The translations under genes and the position numbers were made by a program. The notes under the pieces were generated by a model. The model made no database searches. It was not told where the DNA came from and saw only the letters and a list, made by a program, of their open reading frames with translations. A stretch of DNA of 64,000 nucleotides from Paenibacillus sp. W2I17 (GTDB lineage Bacteria; Bacillota; Bacilli; Paenibacillales; Paenibacillaceae), in assembly GCF_030815985.1 (NCBI RefSeq), contig NZ_JAUSXM010000001.1:3348001-3412000 (forward strand). The letters are read 5' to 3'. Below, piece after piece: positions 46,115 to 54,060 of this stretch (its first letter is position 1; every line of letters begins with the position of its first letter).

Positions 46115-46459
46115 CTAATATGTAAAGTACACATCAGAACTCGAGATAGCGAAAGTAAATAACAGTACGAGCGCAATCAGTAATACATATAAAGCTACAC
46201 TGATGATTCCACAGACAAGGCCAGCAATGGCTAATCCTCTCCCCTGCTCCATGCGGTTCTTAATTTCTTTGAGCGACACGGAGGCAATGATGATAGCAAC
46301 AATACCAATCAATAATCCCACGTATGGAATCATGAGGGACAGTATACCCAAGACAAGAGCTGCAATCGATTTGCTATTGGTTTTTGGTGCTACATAAGGT
46401 GGTGGTGGCAATGTGTCACTATAATAACGATCTACATTATTAATATCTCGTTGATCCAA
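46115..46459 (-). CDS. DUF4190-type small membrane protein
   Basis: 114 residues from TTG 46459, chosen because AGGGAGG ends 7 bases upstream; an ATG at 46492 gives 125 residues with no site. A Pro-rich cytoplasmic leader (SDTLPPPPYVAPKTNSKS) is followed by two hydrophobic hairpins: IAALVLGILSLMIPYVGLLIGIVAIIIASV and GLAIAGLVCGIISVALYVLLIAL, with the KEIKN..G.GLAIAGLVCG motif of DUF4190. Function of the family is unknown. It stands alone. Confidence 0.8.
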   Translation of the reverse strand: MDQRDINNVDRYYSDTLPPPPYVAPKTNSKSIAALVLGILSLMIPYVGLLIGIVAIIIASVSLKEIKNRMEQGRGLAIAGLVCGIISVALYVLLIALVLLFTFAISSSDVYFTY

Positions 46460-46597
46460 AGTAAATCCTCCCTCTTTATTAAGTAACATCATTATAATGG
46501 TTTATAAGATTTGTTTGTTCCATATTTTGCAAATTAAAGACTCTTACTTCCTTATTGACTCTGGTGATATCGTGCATCTGGTATCCTTAACACCGAA

Positions 46598-46635
46598 AAA
46601 ACACGTAATGAGTATATATACTCATTACGTGTTTT
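46598..46635 (-). terminator. Terminator of the arabinanase gene
   Basis: A perfect 38-bp palindrome with AACACGTAATGAG arms; on the minus strand it ends in TTTTTT, about 70 bases past the arabinanase stop. Confidence 0.85.
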
Positions 46636-46705
46636 CGCTCATCCATTTTTTTTAGTTCATAATGTATCACACGATTTAGTGCTTGTATCACCTCATCACA
46701 TGTTC

Positions 46706-48814
46706 CTATTTGGAACCCCAGATCGATTGATTGTTGGAACCAATCAGTGAGAAGGTCATCACTTCGTTATGGCTAGATAACTCATTCTTCTGTTTGAAGA
46801 ATATACCTTTGTACGTCACTCCGTTAATGACCATCGTGCAGTAATACGTACCGGCAGTATTCGACCATGTACCGGTTACCGCGCCAGATATCGTTCCGTT
46901 AGCATTCAGTGTTACACTTTGCGTGGGAATCATACCTACGTTGCTGGTGGACGCATCCAGCCCCATATTAACGAATTGGTACGTTCCCGTCATATCGGTT
47001 GCACTATATCCAGTGGAAGAGATTTTGCTTCCCAAAAATTCGTACACTGCGGTCACCGGCCATTTGTCGACGTTCAGGAATTGCTGATGTGCACGAACCT
47101 CATGATACTCCGTTCCGTTATTGAATCGGGTATGGTAGATCAGATACCTAGCCCCATCCGTGTCAACAAATGCGGAGTTGTGCCCTCCAGATTTGTAACC
47201 AAGCGGTATACCGGGCAGCGCATAGTTGCCGAACAACTTCACGCCCCGAGTTGACTGATTAACCGAAGCAGATTCATATACAGCCTGATTTCCGGCGGCA
47301 TCGGTATATGTTCCATCAATCGTGGTGGAACGATACACACGAAGATGATAACCGCCTTCACTGGACAGCCAGCCGTACGTTACATACAGATAGTAATAAC
47401 CTGCATCCTTGTCATACACGATATAGGGAGCTTCTCCCGTTTTTCCATAACCTCCTGCAATGCGCTTGCCAAAGTAACGGTCCGTATTACCACTATCCGA
47501 TCCCGGATATATCGGCTGGCCTGTGTCTGGATTGATTTGAAGGATATAGATTCCCCCTGACCAGGATCCGTAACTCATCCACAGTTTGCCGGAGCTGTCA
47601 TAAGTCAAGGTAGGATCGATCGCGTTGGGGAAAAGTGTATTATTAAATCCACCATTGTTCGTGAACCAGCCGCTCCGTGTGCCGGACAGATTCCCTTTGT
47701 CGATCAGCTCGGGAATGTTGGTATTCTGATACCACGTGTTCACCGTTTTTGTTCCAAGCGAAGACGTGGTCGTGATCGGATTGCTTCCACTTGTGAATCC
47801 CGAGTAGACGATGGTATCGATGTACTCGTAAGGTCCCTTAACGGATTTGGATACGCCAAAACCGATGGCTGAGCGAATATAGGTGGACGAGGTAGAGTAA
47901 TACAACATGTAGGCGCCCTTGGAACCGTCCGCCCATGTATATGAAGCATTGTAGATCGGCGATGCCGGCGCCCATACCGCATGACCGCCGGAGCTGTCCT
48001 GATCATTATAACCGGCCCATGCGTAGGATACTGCCAGAGCCGATGTCAGCGCAGCTCCCGAACTTCGGGATGCATTGCCTGTGCCGCCTGCTTTGACCAG
48101 TTCCCACTTCTGCATATCTCCACCCCAGTAATTCCATTGCTGCACACTGGCACCGGCTGTCGTGCTGCCGTCCGCCACATCCAACGCACTGCGATATCCG
48201 GAAGCCTTGGTTAACAATGCAACCGTTCCGTCATCGTTTTGCTGAATTCGAAATAACTGCATGGTTCCGCCCCAATACGCCCATTGCTCAATACTGGCAC
48301 CGTCGGCTGCTGAACCGCCATTGACGTCGAGAGCGCTGTTGTAGGCCGAATTGGCGGTCAGAAGATAATAGTCCCCGTTGCCGTAGTGCATTATTCTGAA
48401 CTTCTGCGCGTCCGATCCATTATAGGACCACTGACGAACACTTGTGCCATCGGCAGACGAGCCATCGGAGATATCAAGATATAGGCCGCTGTTTTTATTT
48501 TTAATGTAATAGTAGCCTTCGAAGGTAGATGGTGCATACAAGGTACTGTTAGCATACCCTTGTGTTCCCTCGTATGACCAGTTTCTGAGATCTGTGCTGC
48601 TGGCCTGAGCCATATGCGAACCGTATATGTAGTACTTGTTCGTGGTTGAATCGTAATAAATGGACGGGTCGTGTACAGATACTCGTGTTGTATTCGAAGT
48701 GGTCGATGAACTTGCTGCGCCTAATGCATTTCCACTGCCCACGCTGGCGGCCAAAAGAACAAAAACGAGCAACATCATCCCCAGCTTGTTCCATAACTTG
48801 TGCACAATTTGCAT
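46706..48814 (-). CDS. Secreted GH43 endo-arabinanase with an inserted ricin-type lectin domain
   Basis: 702 residues with a signal peptide (~1-33). GH43 five-bladed propeller: catalytic base Asp49 in SVHDPSIYY, pKa-modulating Asp400 in NAIDPTLTYD, general acid Glu461 in TGEAPYIVYD, and SGGHNSAF. After the first blade (STDLRNW, ~79) the chain breaks into a ricin B-type module (~98-242, three QxW-type repeats: SVRQWSYNGSDAQKF, SIEQWAYWGGTMQLF, SVQQWNYWGGDMQKW) and then resumes at ~258 (VSYAWAGYN). The C-terminal beta-domain (~605-702) is that of B. subtilis Abn2-like enzymes. It cuts alpha-1,5-arabinan of pectin. Confidence 0.9.
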   Translation of the reverse strand: MQIVHKLWNKLGMMLLVFVLLAASVGSGNALGAASSSTTSNTTRVSVHDPSIYYDSTTNKYYIYGSHMAQASSTDLRNWSYEGTQGYANSTLYAPSTFEGYYYIKNKNSGLYLDISDGSSADGTSVRQWSYNGSDAQKFRIMHYGNGDYYLLTANSAYNSALDVNGGSAADGASIEQWAYWGGTMQLFRIQQNDDGTVALLTKASGYRSALDVADGSTTAGASVQQWNYWGGDMQKWELVKAGGTGNASRSSGAALTSALAVSYAWAGYNDQDSSGGHAVWAPASPIYNASYTWADGSKGAYMLYYSTSSTYIRSAIGFGVSKSVKGPYEYIDTIVYSGFTSGSNPITTTSSLGTKTVNTWYQNTNIPELIDKGNLSGTRSGWFTNNGGFNNTLFPNAIDPTLTYDSSGKLWMSYGSWSGGIYILQINPDTGQPIYPGSDSGNTDRYFGKRIAGGYGKTGEAPYIVYDKDAGYYYLYVTYGWLSSEGGYHLRVYRSTTIDGTYTDAAGNQAVYESASVNQSTRGVKLFGNYALPGIPLGYKSGGHNSAFVDTDGARYLIYHTRFNNGTEYHEVRAHQQFLNVDKWPVTAVYEFLGSKISSTGYSATDMTGTYQFVNMGLDASTSNVGMIPTQSVTLNANGTISGAVTGTWSNTAGTYYCTMVINGVTYKGIFFKQKNELSSHNEVMTFSLIGSNNQSIWGSK

Positions 48815-48868
48815 GATCGGATCAATCTCCCTTCATATTGGGTTACTTATATATCAAATTAAAATTAT

Positions 48869-48886
48869 GTTTTGGTATACCAAAAC
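48869..48886. promoter_or_regulatory. Perfect 18-bp palindrome before the arabinanase gene
   Basis: GTTTTGGTATACCAAAAC is an exact palindrome, 55-72 bases before the ATG at 48814. TTGGTATACCAA cores are typical of GntR (FadR-type) and some LacI-type operators. It lies beside a cre-like box, so a local repressor plus CcpA is likely. The regulator gene is not in this window. Confidence 0.65.
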
Positions 48887-48887
48887 T

Positions 48888-48903
48888 AGTTAAGCGCTTT
48901 CAT
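48888..48903. promoter_or_regulatory. cre-like box before the arabinanase gene
   Basis: The sequence TTAAGCGCTTTCAT fits the CcpA consensus core with two misses, and a second GCGCTTTCATT lies at ~48956. Both are upstream of the palindrome relative to the gene. Confidence 0.5.
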
Positions 48904-49230
48904 AAATTTGAATGAATAAGCCATCCGAATTCCCAAATCCACTCTTAGAGAATGCGCTTTCATTATTTTAGAAGGTATATTAGCCTCCTTTCATCGAATA
49001 AGGTGTCTATCGATTAATAGCTTCCAAGCTGTATACACCTCATATTAATGGTATTCCTTTGTCGAAGTAAGGGGGTTTGTGTCGTTTTTAAAAATAAATA
49101 ATTATGTAAATAAATTCTTTAAATATAAATTAATCCTCACACTTCCAACCCTCATTATCGTCTCTTAATCAAAAAAAAAAAGATACCCCAACTCTAATGG
49201 GATACCTCTCTTTTTGGTTTCCTTTTCCGT
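48904..49230. other. Intergenic region, AT-rich, no gene seen
   Basis: Upstream of the arabinanase and downstream of the amino-acid ABC ATPase. A run of 10-11 A at ~49171 (T on the minus strand) follows the ATPase stop, with only a weak CCC/GGG stem before it. It may be a poor terminator. Confidence 0.4.
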
Positions 49231-49986
49231 CTATCCTTCCACTTCCACCCGCTGCAAAAATGTCCGAGTGCGTGCAAGCTTCGGATTGCCAAAGACCTGC
49301 TCTGGTGGACCGGCCTCTGCGATCTCGCCATTATCCATGAAGAATACGCGATCCGCAACGTCACGGGCGAAACTCATTTCATGCGTAACAATCATCATCG
49401 TCATATTTTCCTGCGCTAGTTGTTTGATTACGCGTAACACTTCTCCCGTCAGTTCGGGATCGAGTGCCGATGTCGGCTCATCGAACAGCAGAATGTCGGG
49501 CTGCATCATGAGTGCGCGGGCAATAGCTACACGCTGTTTCTGTCCACCGGACAGATTACCAGGGTAGACATCGGCCTTGTCCGACAGCCCTACTTTGCCG
49601 AGTAATTCCAGACTGCGGTACCGAATGACGCTTGAGCTTTCTTTTTTCAAAGTTTTCGGTGCAAGTTCCAAATTATCTTGTACAGTCAGATGCGGGAATA
49701 AGTTGAAATGCTGGAATACCATCCCCATGCGATCCGTCATCTTCCGAATATCCGCGGCACCTGCGTAACGGCCATTATCAACCAACGTCTGATCCTGAAT
49801 GCGAATCGTTCCGCCCGAAATATCCTCCAGATGAATCAGGCTGCGCAGCATCGTACTTTTCCCCGAACCCGAAGGTCCGATGACGGCAATTACTTCGCCT
49901 GGTTCCACGTTGAAGGATACCTGTTTCAGCACATCAAGTGTGCCGAATGATTTTCTCAATTGATTTACTTCTATTATATGTGTCAT
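49231..49986 (-). CDS. Amino-acid ABC transporter ATPase (GlnQ type)
   Basis: 251 residues, AAAGGA upstream of ATG 49986. Walker [13 protein letters not shown]-loop [23 protein letters not shown], signature [19 protein letters not shown], Walker [20 protein letters not shown] and H-loop VTHEM. This is the PAAT subfamily, importing polar amino acids. It closes a three-gene set with the permease and binding protein upstream. The exact amino acid cannot be told. Confidence 0.94.
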   Translation of the reverse strand: MTHIIEVNQLRKSFGTLDVLKQVSFNVEPGEVIAVIGPSGSGKSTMLRSLIHLEDISGGTIRIQDQTLVDNGRYAGAADIRKMTDRMGMVFQHFNLFPHLTVQDNLELAPKTLKKESSSVIRYRSLELLGKVGLSDKADVYPGNLSGGQKQRVAIARALMMQPDILLFDEPTSALDPELTGEVLRVIKQLAQENMTMMIVTHEMSFARDVADRVFFMDNGEIAEAGPPEQVFGNPKLARTRTFLQRVEVEG

Positions 49987-50019
49987 ATGCAGACAGTCCT
50001 TTGATTGATCAGATTTAAT

Positions 50020-50679
50020 TTATTCAAATGAAAACCGCTTCTCCAGTGCCTTGAACAGCACGGTGAGTACGAGTGTCATGAGCAGATACATAACCGCCGC
50101 CACGAAGAAAGGTGTCAGCTGTAAGTCGCGATTTACCGCCGCTTGGGCGTAATACAACAGCTCAGGTACAGCCACGGCATAGAGCAGTGCCGTATCCTTG
50201 ATGAGCGTAATGGACTCATTGGCCGTTGCAGGCAATACTACACGAATCATCTGAGGAATAATGACTTTGGTCATCGTCTGCCACTTCGTTAATCCAAGGA
50301 CCTTCGCTGCTTCATGTTGCCCCTTATCAATGGAAAGCAGTCCGCCCCTGAATATCTCAGCGAAGTACGCCGCATAGTTTAGGATGAACGCAATCCCTGC
50401 CGCAACAAAGCGATCAAACACCAGATACTCTCCAATCACCGGAAGCAACGGTAAACCGAAGCAGAAGAATAGAATTTGGAGCAGTAGCGGTGTTCCTCGC
50501 ATCACATATACATACGTATGGGCAATCCATGCCAGTGGTTTAATCTGGCTTCTCATCGCAAGCGTGACCGCAAATCCAAGCGGCACAGATAACACGATCG
50601 CCAGCAAGAACATGAAAATGGTGGTCTGCGCACCCTCTAGCATAGGTTTTAAAATGGTCGATAGATAATCCCAACTCAT
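50020..50679 (-). CDS. Amino-acid ABC transporter permease
   Basis: 219 residues, AGGAGA before the ATG at 50679. Three or more membrane helices and the HisM/GlnP signature loop (AAYFAEIFRGGLLSIDKGQHEAAKVLGLTKWQTMTKVIIPQMIRV). It forms a homodimeric or heterodimeric channel for the binding protein encoded just upstream. Length is standard. Confidence 0.94.
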   Translation of the reverse strand: MSWDYLSTILKPMLEGAQTTIFMFLLAIVLSVPLGFAVTLAMRSQIKPLAWIAHTYVYVMRGTPLLLQILFFCFGLPLLPVIGEYLVFDRFVAAGIAFILNYAAYFAEIFRGGLLSIDKGQHEAAKVLGLTKWQTMTKVIIPQMIRVVLPATANESITLIKDTALLYAVAVPELLYYAQAAVNRDLQLTPFFVAAVMYLLMTLVLTVLFKALEKRFSFE

Positions 50680-50792
50680 TATTTTGTCTCCTCTAATCTG
50701 TTAACCCCGCATTCCTCTGGGGCATGAATCGCTCCAGCATGGAATACGGGGTCCGTTTTGTTTCTAAACTATATATCAGGTGTGTAACCTGT

Positions 50793-51563
50793 CTATTTCA
50801 AAACCTTATCTTCACCCAACCATTGAGTGGAGATCTTAGCCGCTGTTCCGTCTGCATTCAACTCATCCAGCGCTTTTTGCAGCTGATTCAGAAGTTCTTC
50901 ATTTCCCTTTTTGATACCAATGCCATATTGTTCCGGTGCAAGAGATTCATCCAACAGTTTGAATGTTCCCTCTTCTTTGGACATGTAGTATCTCGCTACC
51001 ACTTCATCAATGATGACCGCATCCAGACGTTTTGTCTTCAGATCCGTCAGTGCAAGCACGTTATCCTTAAATTCAGAAGCTTTCACTTTATCCTTCAGAG
51101 GACTTGCTGCCAGTGCATCTGCCGCGGAGGACAGCGCCTGCAATCCCACATTTTTACCATCAAGTTCATCCAGCTTTGTGATTGGCGAGTCTGCCAAGGT
51201 AATAGCTACTTGGCTGTTTTCCAGATACGGCTTCGTGAAGAGCACTTTCTCTTTACGCTCATCCGTAATGGTGTACCCGTTCCAGATCATGTCGATCCGG
51301 CCACTGTTCAGCTCTGACTCTTTGGAAGACCAGTCGATCGGCTGGAATGTGATTTCTTTACCCATTTTCTCCGCTGCAGCTCTTGCGTAATCAATATCAA
51401 AACCTACAATTTCATTCTGCTCGTCCCGGAAACCCATTGGAGCAAACTTATCATCAATTCCTACAACAATCGTGTTATCGTCTTTGCTTGCGGAACTGGA
51501 ACAACCAGCCACAATCAATACACATATACTGATGAATAATAGTAGAATCGCTTTTTTTCTCAT
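50793..51563 (-). CDS. Amino-acid-binding lipoprotein
   Basis: 256 residues, GGAGGGG before ATG 51563. Lipobox IVAGC (Cys ~21). Bacterial extracellular solute-binding family 3: DDKFAPMGFRDEQNEIVGFDIDYARAAAEK, QPIDWSSKESELNSGRIDMIWNGYTITDERK, VGLQALSSAADAL and LGEDKVLK at the end. Resembles cystine or polar amino-acid receptors (TcyA/ArtP kind); substrate is not certain. Heads the importer operon. Confidence 0.93.
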   Translation of the reverse strand: MRKKAILLLFISICVLIVAGCSSSASKDDNTIVVGIDDKFAPMGFRDEQNEIVGFDIDYARAAAEKMGKEITFQPIDWSSKESELNSGRIDMIWNGYTITDERKEKVLFTKPYLENSQVAITLADSPITKLDELDGKNVGLQALSSAADALAASPLKDKVKASEFKDNVLALTDLKTKRLDAVIIDEVVARYYMSKEEGTFKLLDESLAPEQYGIGIKKGNEELLNQLQKALDELNADGTAAKISTQWLGEDKVLK

Positions 51564-51692
51564 CTCTCGAACCCCTCCATGTCTATAACCAAAACCCCGC
51601 TTTAGTTCGTTACCACGTTATCAGAGATTTATAATAACATAGCATGGGAGAAGAGTCGAGTCTCTTGCCTATTTCCTTCTATTTCATACAGC

Positions 51693-52250
51693 TTAATTGT
51701 CAACAATCTGTGAAAAAGCCTCTTTCACTTGTGCCGGTTCCACCAGCTTCTCGCGTACAGTCGAATTCCATAGCTCCGGGTTCTGAAGTTCCTTTAATTC
51801 CGTACCTGTCCATTGTTGGGCAGATTCACGACGTAAGGTATGGCTGGTATTCTCAAACTGGTAGACGATCTGCTCCAGATTATCGATCATAACAAAGTTC
51901 GCAACCGCATTATATACGAGTATCCGCTCAAGTTCCTCTGCATCCATCTCACGCGTATCCAAGCTATAATTCACTTGGACTGTGAACGTCTCCGGGTACA
52001 GTTGGTAACCATTCAATCTTTCACGTAAAGGTAAAGCCTGATTCAGATGACTAAGGTTTGAATTATCACCCATGTAGGGACTGCGATATTTGGTTAAAGC
52101 GGCAAAATCATGTGTCAGCGGATTCTGCTGCTCTTCCTCGTACCGAGCCTGTTTCGCCTCGATCTTCGGATTAACGAAGCCTTCAACAATCACCAAGCCA
52201 ATGATGCCCAACACAACAAGTGTTATAATCCATATGTTTCTAATTCTCAT
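51693..52250 (-). CDS. DUF4825-type membrane-anchored protein
   Basis: 185 residues. One N-terminal membrane helix (NIWIITLVVLGIIGLVIVEGFV) and an extracellular domain with HDFAALTKYRSPYMGDNSNLSHLNQALPL, the motif I associate with DUF4825. The start overlaps the previous gene by 4 bases. It is third in a PadR-membrane protein-DUF4825 cassette. Function unknown; DUF4825 domains often occur in regulatory or stress-linked proteins. Confidence 0.75.
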   Translation of the reverse strand: MRIRNIWIITLVVLGIIGLVIVEGFVNPKIEAKQARYEEEQQNPLTHDFAALTKYRSPYMGDNSNLSHLNQALPLRERLNGYQLYPETFTVQVNYSLDTREMDAEELERILVYNAVANFVMIDNLEQIVYQFENTSHTLRRESAQQWTGTELKELQNPELWNSTVREKLVEPAQVKEAFSQIVDN

Positions 52251-52942
52251 AACGCATCACTCACTTCATACTTACTAACGATCCGATACGCCCGATGCAC
52301 TACCAAAGGGATAATAACGCTTAGTAATGGGATGGCAAAGGCAATGACGATCACTGCAAACTGATAGGGTCCATCCACCTGAATGGGTCGATTAAACCAG
52401 ATGTTGCTTCCGAATCGCAACGCTGCCTGCGTTCCCCATAGTACGAGTATTAATGCTGCCCACAACCACCATATCCTGCGATTCCACTGCACTAAGGCAG
52501 GGATTCGAATAACCGTGGTTTTCACGGAAGTTGCAGAATCGCTCGTCTTGTTGATCAACAGATACAATACATACATGCCACCAACAATGAGACTCACGAT
52601 CATAAGCAGATTGTTTATGGCGGAGCCTTGCATCAGCACTCTCATTGGAATGGTAATGATCCAGGCTATGAGGCTATAAATCAGAGCAGACTGCAACAAC
52701 GCTGTCCAGTAAGGAACACGTTGTACCCTTCGATGGTCACTCATCACTTCATCCATACCAGCGATATGCTGAATGGCGGTCTGGAACGCCTTCTCTTCAC
52801 TCACCCCCTGCGAGATATAATCGTCAATGCGTGCAACGAGATTGCTGTGAATCTCTTCTTTTAATTCTCGATTGTCTAATGTATCTTGTGCGTGAGCGAA
52901 CAAACGATTCACATGACGGGTGATGCGAGCTTCCAATCTCAT
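52247..52942 (-). CDS. Membrane protein with a permease-prefix/HAAS-like N-terminal domain
   Basis: 231 residues. The cytoplasmic N-terminus (~1-75) is the short helical prefix: RITRHVNRLFAHAQDTLDNRELKEEIHSNLVARIDDYISQGVSEEKAFQTAIQHIAG. It precedes four membrane helices (~82-105, 110-130, 155-175, 190-215). Such prefix proteins are usually controlled by PadR regulators, as here; starts overlap by 4 bases on both sides. Its job may be to act as anti-regulator or transducer; that is inference. Confidence 0.78.
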   Translation of the reverse strand: MRLEARITRHVNRLFAHAQDTLDNRELKEEIHSNLVARIDDYISQGVSEEKAFQTAIQHIAGMDEVMSDHRRVQRVPYWTALLQSALIYSLIAWIITIPMRVLMQGSAINNLLMIVSLIVGGMYVLYLLINKTSDSATSVKTTVIRIPALVQWNRRIWWLWAALILVLWGTQAALRFGSNIWFNRPIQVDGPYQFAVIVIAFAIPLLSVIIPLVVHRAYRIVSKYEVSDAL

Positions 52943-53298
52943 AGGTCTTCATCTCCTTTTTCTCCAGTGACAATCATGCAATCAATCAGTGCCTTGGCTG
53001 CTTGCCAAGCATGAACCTGCTCTCTATAGGCTTCAAGGCCTTGCGTTGTAATTCGGTAATATTTGCGTCGTCCTCCCTGCGTCTCTTCCCCCCAGTAGGA
53101 CTCCACATATCCACTCTTCTCCAGCCTCTTCAAACTGGAATAAAGCGTAGGTTCCTTCAATTCAAACTGCTCTCCGCTCTTACGATAGATCTCCTTAATA
53201 ATGCTGTAGCCATAGTTATCTGCGGGTATAAGTACACTCAGAATGATGGGGTCAATATTGCCCCGAATCAGATCACTGTTAATCACTTGCACATCCAT
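52939..53298 (-). CDS. PadR-family transcriptional regulator
   Basis: 119 residues. Winged-helix PadR fold: LIRGNIDPIILSVLIPADNYGYSIIKEIYRKSGEQFELKEPTLYSSLKRLEKSGYVESYWGEETQGGRRKYYRITTQGLEAY. Length matches the PadR-s1 group. It heads a three-gene overlapping operon with membrane proteins and likely represses it in response to a membrane or antibiotic signal. ACATTACTATGT (near 53346) upstream resembles a PadR half-site pair but is unproved. Confidence 0.9.
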   Translation of the reverse strand: MDVQVINSDLIRGNIDPIILSVLIPADNYGYSIIKEIYRKSGEQFELKEPTLYSSLKRLEKSGYVESYWGEETQGGRRKYYRITTQGLEAYREQVHAWQAAKALIDCMIVTGEKGDEDL

Positions 53299-53369
53299 CT
53301 ACGAGTTTCACCGACTTTCTTCCGTCCTGTGTATACTATAAGACACATTACTATGTCTGTAAAGGTAAT

Positions 53370-54011
53370 ATGTATCACATGGTAAATATGCATCGCAAGA
53401 GTAACACTAGCAACATTCCTCTCTTGCCTTTCGTTTGGAAGATATTAGGGAGGTGCATAAAATATAAATTCTTCAATACTATAAGAACATTGACCACATT
53501 GTTATTTCTTTCAACTTTGCTTATATTATCCGGCTGTAATCCTACTCCAAGTCATAGTACAAACAAAACTGCCTCACCTTCAACAACAAATGCAAATCAA
53601 GCCAAAACGGAATTAAAACAAAATCAGGAACTGCCTACACCAGTGATACAGACTGAAAGTGGCACTCCTATTCCTGCTATACAGGGCAGTTATTGCTGGG
53701 AAAGTATGTGTGCAGACTACGCAGGTGATATGGAACTGTTGGAAGGTCAAGTACCTGTCTCCGTGTTGGTAGGCGAGAATATATCTATTCATCTGGGTAC
53801 AAATGTACCACCTGACGAGTTAACTCTTGTCGAATATGTAAATGGAGTGGCACGTCCCATCTCTTTGCGAGAAGGTTCATTCCAGTTAGCGCAGGAAAAA
53901 GGTACTCATTATTATGGTGCCTTTGCCCGCTGGACTTCCTCTCAAAACTCACAGGTTTCCTTGGGTGATACCTCTTTTGCCTTTGTTATCCGTGGTGTCG
54001 AAAAAAAATAA
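53370..54011 (+). CDS. Putative secreted lipoprotein, start uncertain
   Basis: 213 residues if the ATG at 53370 is used. A lipoprotein signal lies inside: the stretch KYKFFNTIRTLTTLLFLSTL followed by LILSGC (lipobox, Cys about residue 56). The mature part, after a Ser/Thr/Asn linker, holds SYCWESMCADYAGDMELLEG and SVLVGENISIHLGTNVPPDE, unknown to me. A GGGAGG lies at 53448-53453 with an ATA at 53457 where a short, normal signal peptide would begin, so ATG 53370 may add about 29 artificial residues. Tentative. Confidence 0.65.
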   Translation: MYHMVNMHRKSNTSNIPLLPFVWKILGRCIKYKFFNTIRTLTTLLFLSTLLILSGCNPTPSHSTNKTASPSTTNANQAKTELKQNQELPTPVIQTESGTPIPAIQGSYCWESMCADYAGDMELLEGQVPVSVLVGENISIHLGTNVPPDELTLVEYVNGVARPISLREGSFQLAQEKGTHYYGAFARWTSSQNSQVSLGDTSFAFVIRGVEKK

Positions 54012-54020
54012 AAACAAACA

Positions 54021-54047
54021 GGGCCCCTCCAATTTTGGAGAGGCCCC
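54021..54047. terminator. Bidirectional terminator
   Basis: GGGCCCCTCC (54021-54030) pairs with GGAGAGGCCC (one mismatch) around AATTTT; T-rich on the minus side. It separates the convergent lipoprotein and melA genes. Confidence 0.75.
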
Positions 54048-54060
54048 TACGCATTTTTAT

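Noticed and set aside
49171..49215. Strong terminator after the amino-acid ABC ATPase
   Set aside because: There is a long T-run on the minus strand, but the flanking ATACC copies are direct, not inverted, so only a weak stem forms.
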